Origin: Tetrapyrgos nigripes
Lineage: Eukaryota > Basidiomycota > Agaricomycetes > Agaricales > Campanellaceae
DNA: 64,000 bases
NCBI GenBank assembly: GCA_013368315.1
Contig: JAACJM010000297.1
Coordinates: 1-64,000 of the forward strand
Reading direction: 5' to 3'
Position numbers and translations under genes: made by a program. This document shows positions 55,901-64,000 of the stretch, piece by piece (the stretch's first letter is position 1; every line of letters begins with the position of its first letter). Under the pieces are notes generated by a model. That model saw nothing but the letters and a program-made list of their open reading frames with translations, did not search any database and was not told the DNA's origin.

Positions 55901-57325
55901 TGTCTACAAAACTAAGTACGAACTTGGCAAACAGACCAAATTGAAATCTAGACTAGTAGCACAAGGCTTTAGTCAACAAGAAGGCATTGATTACTACGCA
56001 AATGATATCTTTGCCCCTGTAGCACGCATGAGCAGTACATGTTTATACTTGCACTTGCAGCTTCATTAGACTATGAAACTACTCAGATTGATATTAAATC
56101 TGCCTATCTTTACGGAAACGTTACTGATGAGGAAACATTATACCTTCGTCCACCTCTGGGTAATTTACTACCTAACTTACCTGAAGGCTACATACTTAAA
56201 CTCAGAAAGACTCTATATGGGCTGAAACAAGCTGGTCGTCGATGGTATGAAAAATTATGCAATATTCTCATAAAGTTACTAGGACTTAAGAAGTCTACTT
56301 ACGATAATGCGGTATTCTACCGATATCATGAGAATAAACTCATTTTAATACTATCTTGTCACGTCGATGACATTACTTTATGTACTATCAACAAAGCTAC
56401 TGCACAAGCTTTTTTTACTGCACTTAGTGGACACGTCCAAGTCACTGACGGTGGAGAAATCCACTGGATTCTCGGTATGGAAATTCAACGAGATAGGAAT
56501 AATCATACTATTAAACTCCGTCAGAAACATTACATTGAGAATATTCTCAAACGATACAATTTTGACCAATTACATACACGCCGTACACCTATGCTACCCG
56601 GGCAAAATCTTAGCCCTAGACCTGGGAGTGAACCGCAACAGGACGCCGCTGCTATTAAACACTATATGTCACTAGTCGGTGGTTTACGATATGTCGCTGA
56701 CTGCACTAGGCCAGACATTGCATATTGTACTGGTCAACTAGCAAGATACCTTAATGATCCAGGTGAAGAGCATTACGCTGCAGCTAAACAATGCTATCTT
56801 TATCTAAAAGGAACTTGCGATTACTGGCTCAACCTAGGGAGCCCTACTATTACTTCTAATTATGGATTTGCCGACTCTGATGGTATGTCCACGTATGGCA
56901 ATAAACCAATCATGGGCTATGCATTCAAATTTGCTGAATCACTTATTTCTTGGTCAAGTAAGCGAGGCACACTGGTAACTTTATCAGTTACTGAGGCTGA
57001 ACTATGCGCACTCGCACATGCCTCACAAGAAGCTATTTATTTGAAAGGTTTTATAGAAGAAATTCTAAATGCCGAACAGGAGCCAGTACTTATCAACTCA
57101 GATAGTGCATCTACTTTGGCAATTAGACATACTCCTGAAGAACAACATACTCAGAGAACTAAGCATTTCAATATCCGTAAAAACTTCCTTACTGATCGGA
57201 TACATCAACGATACATACGAGTTAAACATGTGTCAACTAATGATCAACTTGCGGATATACTTACGAAAGCTCTCTCCGCTGATAAGATCAAGTGTTTCTC
57301 CCGATTACTAGGGATATCCGCTTGA
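52914..57325 (+). pseudogene. Copia gag-pol polyprotein, one frame break
   Basis: Frame 1 (52914-56069) holds gag, a zinc knuckle CFNCNKMGHTTQTC (residue about 347), protease HIIDSGATIHCTP (about 452), a pre-integrase module LHKQIGHMSYTNL, integrase HIDIFGPL...IVDDCTRW...LQSDNDAVF...QNGVAENIHQH (D, D, E) and the start of the reverse transcriptase (LKSRLVAQGFSQQEGIDYYA). At about 56035 the frame slips by -1, and 56039-57325 continues with FILALAASLDYETTQIDIKS, HVDD, YGFADSDGMSTYGNKPIMGY, WSSKRGTLVTLSVTEAEL and the RNase H end HVSTNDQLADILTKAL. The overlap is inside the reverse transcriptase, where copia elements have no programmed slip, so a one-base mutation or sequencing error is likely. Confidence 0.95.
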
Positions 57326-57332
57326 AGGGGAG

Positions 57333-57566
57333 TGTTGGAATTAAATGATAACGATCAAGCTACTAAGTTACTATGCATACGGCATCAATCAGGTACTGCA
57401 GACATACGGTCAAATGATCATACGGATATACTTAGACTATTTATATTATTATACTACTCTGATTAATGATATATACTTGAGAGTTAAGCGAGATACGTTC
57501 GCACGCTCTTACCCCCACTTTGTGACTCTCGCTAAGATTATTCGCTAAGATAACCTAAGTCTAATA
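57333..57566 (+). repeat. Copia 3' LTR
   Basis: Follows the purine tract GAAGGGGAG. 231 of 234 bases equal the 5' copy. Confidence 0.95.
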
Positions 57567-60500
57567 AATATGTCCTGAATACAACGTGAATACACCCTGA
57601 ATATGTCTTGAATACGTCCTGAATACACCCTGAATATGTCCTGTGAATTCTCCATGAACCCTGAATACACCCTGAATACATCCTGAATATGCCCTGAATA
57701 CGCATTGAATATGTCCTGAATACCCCTTGAATATGCCTTGAATACGTCCTGAATACCCCTTGAATACATCTTGAATATGCCAGGAATACGCCCTGAATAC
57801 GCCTTGAATACATCTTGAATACGCCAGGAATACGCCTTGAATATGCCTTGAATACATCCTGAATATGCCCTGAATACACCCTGAATATACCTTGAATACG
57901 TCCTGAATACACCCTGAATATGTCCACCTTGAATACGTCCTGAATACACCCTGAATACACCCTGAATACCCTTTGAATACACCCTGAATGCACCCTGAAT
58001 ACCCCTTGAATACATCCTGAATACACCCTGAATATGTCCTGAATACCCCTTGAATACCTCCTGAATACGCCTTGAATACATCCTGAATACACCCTGAATA
58101 CATCCTGAATATGCCTTGAATGTGTCATGAATACCTCTTGAATACACCCTGAATACACCCTGAATACACCTTGAATACACATTGAATACACCCTGAATAC
58201 ACCCCAAATATGTCTTGAATACATCCTGAATACGCCCTGAATATGTCCTGAATACGTCCTGTGAATTCTCCATGAACCCTGAATACGCCCTGAATATGCC
58301 CTGAATACACCTTGAGTACACCTTAAATATGTCCTGAATACACCCTGAATATGTCCTGAATACGTCTTGAATACACCCTGAATATGTCCTGGATACGTCT
58401 GGAATACGTCCTGAATATGTCTTGAAGACGCCCTGAATATGCCCTGAATACACCTTGAATATGCGTTGAATACACCTTGAATACGCATTGAATACATCCT
58501 GAATACACCATGAATATGTCCTGAATACACCCTGAATACACCCTGAATCCGCCTTCAACACCCCTTGAATATGTCTTGAATACGTCCTGAATACGCCTTG
58601 AATACACCCTGAATGCACCCTGAATATATCTTGAATATGTCCTGAATATGTCCTGAATATGTCCTGAATATGTCCCAAATATGTCCTGAATATGTCCTGA
58701 ATATGTCCTGAATATGTCCTGAATATGTCCTGAATATGTCCCGAATATGTCCCGAATATGTCCTGAATATGTCCTGAATATGTCCTGAATATGTCCTGAA
58801 TATGTCCTGAATATGTCCCGAATATGTCCCGAATATGTCCTGAATATGTCCTGAATATGTCCTGAATATGTCCCGAATATGTCCCGAATATGTCCTGAAT
58901 ATGTCCTGAATATGTCCTGAATATGTCCTGAATATGTCCTGAATATGTCCCGAATATGTCCCGAATATGTCCCGAATATGTCCTGAATATGTCCTGAATA
59001 TGTCCTGAATATGTCCTGAATATGTCCTGAATATGTCCTGAATATGTCCTGAATATGTCCTGAATATGTCCTGAATACGTCCTGAATACGTCTTGAATAT
59101 GCCCAGAACACACCCTGAATATATGTCCTGAATACGTCCTGAATACACCCTGAATATGTTCTGAATATGTCCTGTGAATCCTCTATGCAAGGTGTATTCT
59201 CACCCTGAATACACCCTGAATACACCTTGAATACACCTTGAATACATCCTGAATACACCCTGAATATGTCTTGAATACATCCTGAATACATCCTGTGAAT
59301 TCTCTATGAACCCTGAATACACCCTGAATACCCCTTGAATACATCCTGAATACGCCCTGAATACGCATTGAATATGTCCTGAATACACCTTGAATATGCC
59401 TTGAATATGTCCTGAATACACCTTGAATACATCTTGAATATGCCAGGAATACACCCTGAATACGCTCTGAATATGCCCTGAATACGCCTTGAATACATCT
59501 TGAATACCCCAGGAATATGCCCTGAATACCTTGAATATGTCCTGAATACACCCTGAATACATCCACCTTGAATACGTCCTGAATACATCCTGAATACGTC
59601 CTGAATACGTCCTGAATACATCCTGAATACATCCTGAATACGTCCTGAATACGTCCTGAATACGTCCTGAATACGTCCTGAATACGTCCTGAATACGTCC
59701 TGAATACGTCCTGAATACGTCCTGAATACGTCCTGAATACGTCCTGAATACGCCCTGAATACGCCCTGAATACACCATGAATACACCTTGAATATGTCCT
59801 GAATACGCCCTGAATACGCCTTGAATACATCCTGAATACGTCTGGAATACACCCTGAATACACCCTGAATACACCTTGAATACACCCTGAATACACCCTG
59901 AATACACCTTGAATACACCTTAAATATGTCCTGAATACGGCTTGAATACGTCCTGAATATGTCTTGAATACGCCCTGAATACACCATGAATACACCTTGA
60001 ATATGCCCTGAATACACCCTGAATATGCCCTGAATACACCTTGAATACGCCTTGAATACATCCTGAATACATCCTGAACCCTGAATATGTCTTGAATACG
60101 TCCTGATTACATCCTGAATATGTCTTGAATACACCCTGAATACATCCTGAATACACCCTGAATACACCTTGAATACACCTTGAATATGTCCTGAATACAC
60201 CCTGAATACACCCTGAATATGTCTTGAATATGTCCTGAATACGCCCTGAATATGTCCTGAATATGTCCTGTGAATTCTCCATGAACCCTGAATACACCAT
60301 GAATAAATCCTGAATACCACTTGAATACATCCTGAATACATCCTGAATACACCCTGAATACACCCTGAATACACCTTGAATATGTCTTGATTATGTCTTG
60401 AATACACCTTGAATACACCCTGAATACGTCCTGAATACACCCTGAATACACCTTGAATACACCTTGAATATGTCCTGAATACACCCTGAATATGTCTTGA

Positions 60501-61879
60501 ATACGTCCTGAATACACACTGAATACATCCTGAATACATCCTGTGAATTCTCCATGAACCCTGAATACACCCTGAATACATCCTGAATACCCCTTGAATA
60601 CATCCTGAATACGCCCTGAATACGCATTGAATATGTCCTGAATACACCTTGAATATGCCTTGAATATGTCCTGAATACGCCTTGAATACATCTTGAATAT
60701 GCCAGGAATATGCCCTGAATACGCCCTGAATATGCCCTGAATATGCCCTGAATATGCCCTGAATACATCTTGAATACATCTTGAATACGCCAGGAATATG
60801 CCCTGAATACACCTTGAATATGCCTTGAATATGTCTTGAATACACCCTGAATACACCCTGAATATACCTTGAATATGTCCTGAATACACCCTGAATATGT
60901 CCACCTTGAATACGTCCTGAATATGCCTTGAAGACGTCCTGAATATGTCCTGAATACGTCCTGAATACATCCTGAATACATCCTGAATACATCCTGAATA
61001 CATCCTGAATATGTCCTGAATACGTCCTGAATATGCCCTGAATACACCCTGAATACACCCTGAATACGTCCTGAATATGCCCTGAATACGTCCTGAATAC
61101 ACCCTGAATACATCCTGAATATGCCCTGAATACATCCTGAATACGCCCTGAATATGTCCTGAATACGCCTTGAATATGTCCTGAATATGTTTTGAATACA
61201 CCCTGAATACACCTTGAATACGTCCTGAATACACCCTGAATACACCCACCTTGAATATGTCTTGAATACACCTTGAAGACGTCCTGAATACACCCTGAAT
61301 ACGTCCTGAATACCCCTTGAATACACCCTGCATACACCCTGAATACACCCTGAATATGTCCTGAATACACCCTGAATACATCCTGAATACACCCTGAATA
61401 CACCTTGAATACACCTTGAATACGTCCTGAATACACCCTGAATATGTCTTGAATATGTCCTGAATACACACTGAATACATCCTGAATACATCCTGTGAAT
61501 TCTCCATGAACCCTGAATACATCCTGAATACCCCTTGAATACATCCTGAATACGCCCTGAATACGCATTGAATATGTCCTGAATACACCTTGAATATGCC
61601 TTGAATATGTCCTGAATACGCCTTGAATACATCTTGAATATGCCAGGAATACGCCCTGAATATGCCCTGAATATGCCCTGAATACACCTTGAATACATCT
61701 TGAATATGCCAGGAATATGCCCTGAATACACCTTGAATATGCCTTGAATACGTCTTGAATACACCCTGAATACACCCTGAATATACCTTGAATATGTCCT
61801 GAATACACCCTGAATACGTCCACCTTGAAGACGTCCTGAATATGTCCTGAATACGTCCTGAATATGTCCTGTATTCAGG
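57567..61879. repeat. 11-bp minisatellite, right block with higher-order structure
   Basis: About 390 units. The segment CTGTGAATTCTCCATGAACC (20 bp) or a close variant recurs at 57641, 58259, 59172, 59293, 60268, 60541 and 61493, and the sequence following 60541 and 61493 is nearly identical for at least 180 bp, a higher-order repeat of about 0.95 kb. 58632-59080 is a homogenised subarray of CTGAATATGTC and CCGAATATGTC. The block ends in an inverted part-unit: CCTGAATA (61857-61864), seven bases, TATTCAGG (61872-61879). Long open frames on the minus strand are a by-product of the unit. Confidence 0.95.
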
Positions 61880-62189
61880 AGCCCACATTCATATACTTCT
61901 CCTAACATCACTGTCCCCTCTAAATCTCCTCACTAATATATCTACTCCAATACACTCACAAAAGCCATCTGTTCTTGTCTTGCAGTCTGTCGTCCAAGAA
62001 AGGGTAGTCAAATCTATTTCCTTCTGGACAACACTGACGCTGAATAAATATCCCAAACAACTTTGGAAGTCTGCCCATCTCAACAGAATGTCTGACAAGT
62101 CCGTGAAGCGAAACTTGATCTCGAAATGATTGAACAATGAACCTCCAAGCATGTCATTCCGCGCATACTACACATACAGACAAGTCCCT
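61880..62189. other. Spacer between minisatellite and host gene
   Basis: About 310 bp downstream of the Skt5-like gene. No ORF with a domain, no repeat and no clear terminator is seen. It probably contains the 3' untranslated region of the minus-strand gene. Confidence 0.4.
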
Positions 62190-63979
62190 TCAGCAGATGA
62201 CACACTCATCCTTCGCCTGCTGTCTGGTAGGTCGAGCAACATTTACCCGCTTGTTACCCATCCGCTTCATCTCCGTCAAACGATTCATCGCCCGTTTGTT
62301 GCCTTGCGCTGGGAACAAGAATATTAAAATCAAGCTTTGATGGAATGAGTAGGGTACGCACCTGCAGCTCGCATATACCACCGCTTAGCAAACTCGATGT
62401 CTTGATTAATCCCAATCCCAACCTCTGCATAATACCCAACAGCATACTCTGCTTTACTGAGGCCCTTGTTAGCCGCGCGCCTAGCCCAAAGATAGGCTTC
62501 TGAATCGCTCTGCTTCAAAACACCTTCACTACCGGTAAGATACCATCCGCTGAGAGCCAGTTCAGCTTCGGCATCACCCTTTTCAGCTGCCTTTGTATAC
62601 CATGCTATGGACCTACGGGGATCTACAGGACAAGTCAAAGTTCCGTATTCAAAACACTGGCCGAGTTTATACTGTGATTGGGTATAACCGAGGTGTGCAG
62701 CTTGGGTGAAGAGTTGTCTGGCTTGAGCGGGATCGTGGGGCACTAGTTGTGAATTGGGCATCTCGTATAACAATCCCAGCTCATGTAACGCATGAGGGTT
62801 CTCTTCATCCGCCTGTTCTGCAGCGCGTTTTAACCATCCGACGGCCTCTCTCGGGTTTTTGGGTTCACTCAGCAAGCCGTGGAGCAGAATCATGCCCAGT
62901 TTATACATGGCAGCGGTGTCGCCCAAAGATGCAGCCTTGCGGTAGAAAGCGGCAGCCCGTGGAGGTTCCCTCCGTGTTCCAGCTCCAATCTCATTACAGA
63001 CGGCGACTCGGTAAGCGGCGGCGGCGTGGTTTTGCTTCGCAGCTTGGAGATATAAATGATAGGCTCGTTCGTGGTCGACTTGAAGCCCCAACGCGCCAGT
63101 GCCATGGCAATTCGCGAGGTAGAACTGAGCTTCGGCGTATGCCTCGCCCTGTGTCGCCAGACGGCGGATGACCTTGAGGGCCTCACCGATAAGGAGCTCG
63201 CTGTACTTTTTGGCTGACCGCTGGTCTTTGGCACTGGTTCTGATTTTTCGAGCGGCGTCTATGAGGTATTTGGCGTATAAGAAATGAGATTCAGGATCGG
63301 GGTCGCCCTTGATTCGCTGTCGGTACTGGTCGATGTATTCTTTGGTGTAGGGAGGGGTAGCAAGGTCCACGGCCTTGGATTTGATTGTGGACGGCCTTAC
63401 TGATGCGACAGTTTCACCTCGAGAGAAAGAAGGTCTGGGCTCGATTTCGTTCGCGTCGGATATTGGAGGAAGAGAAGGGTTGCCGGCAGGAGGAAAAGGT
63501 GGAGGGGATGTATGATAGGAGCTGCTGGCAGGATATGAACCGGAATGACTGGACGAAAGAGAAGTCTGGCTGGCTGCGTATGACTGGTAGCCTGGCGCAG
63601 AGTAGCCGGAGCCTATAGAGGGAGGAGGTGGAGGAGGTGGTGGTTGCTGGGAAGGAGGAGGAGGACCCATGCCCAAGACGCTTGAAGCTGCGGTATAGAA
63701 CTGATTTGGGTTGCCGGGAGGTGGCTGCTGTGGATAGGACCAATGTTGAGAAGCGTAGCTGTCTGGGGAAGCGGGGGTGTATTCGTCATTGGGATAGAAG
63801 CTGGCCTGGTCCGAGTTGAGGTACGAGTCGCTGCGACGATCCTGGGGAATTGAGAGCGAGTCGTCGCGCGGAGGACGGGTATAGTGTGGAGAAGGGGGAA
63901 GACCATTGAGATGCCTGGATGGATCCATGATTCGCTGTGTGTGGGGAGGGTGTATGGAGTGGAGGGAACGCATGGACAT
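62190..63979 (-). CDS. SKT5: Skt5/Chs4-like activator of chitin synthase III
   Basis: Two exons, 63979-62362 and 62308-62190, joined across a 53-bp intron (GTGCGT...CCCAG) in phase; about 578 aa. The N-terminal 190 residues are Pro/Ser/Tyr/Gln-rich and disordered, with runs of Pro. From about residue 230 to 545 there are Sel1-type repeats (AEAQFYLANCHGTGALGLQV, AAMYKLGMILLHGL, ALHELGLLYEM, SQYKLGQCFEYGTL, AELALSGWYLTGSEGV, AEYAVGYYAEVGIG). The tail RLTEMKRMGNKR...ARPTRQQAKDECVIC ends in a CaaX box for prenylation, as in yeast Skt5, which recruits and activates the class IV chitin synthase at the membrane. Without splicing the CaaX end would be lost. The frame stays open to the window edge upstream of 63979, and a second Met lies at 63928, so the exact start is uncertain. 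This is the only intact-looking host gene here. Confidence 0.9.
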
Positions 63980-64000
63980 GGACGAGGCTGAACGAGCGAT

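Larger units (their letters stand above)
52587..57566 (+). mobile_element. Copia element, nearly intact
   Basis: 4980-bp Ty1/Copia retrotransposon inside the minisatellite. LTRs of 234 bp (52587-52820 and 57333-57566) differ at three positions, so insertion was recent. A purine tract GAAGGGGAG precedes the 3' LTR. Flanking bases are AATAC on the left and AATAT on the right, a 5-bp duplication with one mismatch. LTR ends are TG...TA rather than TG...CA. One frame break in pol is the only visible lesion. Confidence 0.95.

Noticed and set aside
56035..56069. The copia frame overlap as a programmed frameshift
   Set aside because: It lies inside the reverse transcriptase domain, and no slippery heptamer or structure was seen; copia polyproteins are normally one frame.
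57545..61911. Very long minus-strand ORFs (up to 839 codons) in the minisatellite as protein genes
   Set aside because: They are the automatic result of an 11-bp unit without stops on one strand; all three frames give the same repeat, and there is no start context, splice signal or domain.
41365..62189. The minisatellite as telomeric or CRISPR repeats
   Set aside because: The unit YTGAATAYRYC is not a telomere repeat, and there are no unique spacers between direct repeats.

Overview
The window looks like a transposon-rich region of a mushroom-forming basidiomycete (Agaricomycetes). The evidence is short GT-AG introns, chromodomain-type Ty3/Gypsy elements, a KDZ-type transposon with a TET/JBP-like oxygenase gene, Harbinger Myb/SANT relics, and one intact host gene at the right edge, a two-exon chitin-synthase activator of the Skt5/Chs4 family with a C-terminal CaaX box. 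Almost everything else is mobile or repetitive DNA. Layout, left to right: 1-1716 is unresolved. 1717-2920 and 9885-11099 are two arms of a 1.2-kb inverted repeat around a 7-kb core that holds a decayed PIF/Harbinger transposase and its Myb/SANT-like partner. 11.3-12.3 kb is a gypsy gag relic. 12.6-15.9 kb is a broken member of a repeated basidiomycete family that may be a transposase, split by a solo LTR with a 5-bp target duplication. 15.9-16.6 kb is a spliced 2-oxoglutarate-oxygenase-like gene. 16.7-19.07 kb is the 3' half of a gypsy chromovirus. 19.07-28.63 kb is a KDZ-type element with a multi-exon minus-strand gene, a TET/JBP-like gene and a truncated CxC2 transposase exon set, all studded with the palindrome CTTTTRYAAAAG. 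28.63-41.36 kb is a second gypsy element (B) with an extra 3' ORF, itself hit by two DNA transposons. 41.4-42.4 kb is a 242-bp tandem duplication. 42.38-61.88 kb is an 11-bp minisatellite of about 6.4 kb, split by a nearly complete gypsy element (A, 42905-51013, target duplication AATAT) and a nearly complete copia element (52587-57566). 62.19-63.98 kb is the host gene. The strongest observations concern three things. First, element A carries a readable expression and replication programme: an 11-nt self-priming site of Tf1/sushi type, a -1 frameshift heptamer placed directly at the gag stop with a 6-nt spacer and a 10-bp stem, and a spliced antisense gene for a coiled-coil, Zn2Cys6-like protein with its own TATA box. 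Second, a CpG-to-TpG/CpA decay signature links the elements: it explains 10 of 12 differences between the LTRs of A, 11 of 14 in B (three CpGs decayed reciprocally to TG in one LTR and CA in the other), most unit variation in the minisatellite, and several premature TGA stops. This implies heavy CpG methylation, and it sits beside TET/JBP-like genes whose relatives act on methylcytosine. Third, the palindrome CTTTTRYAAAAG recurs about two dozen times, only inside the KDZ element and in most of its introns. All functional statements rest on reading the sequence and on remembered family features; no database search was run.
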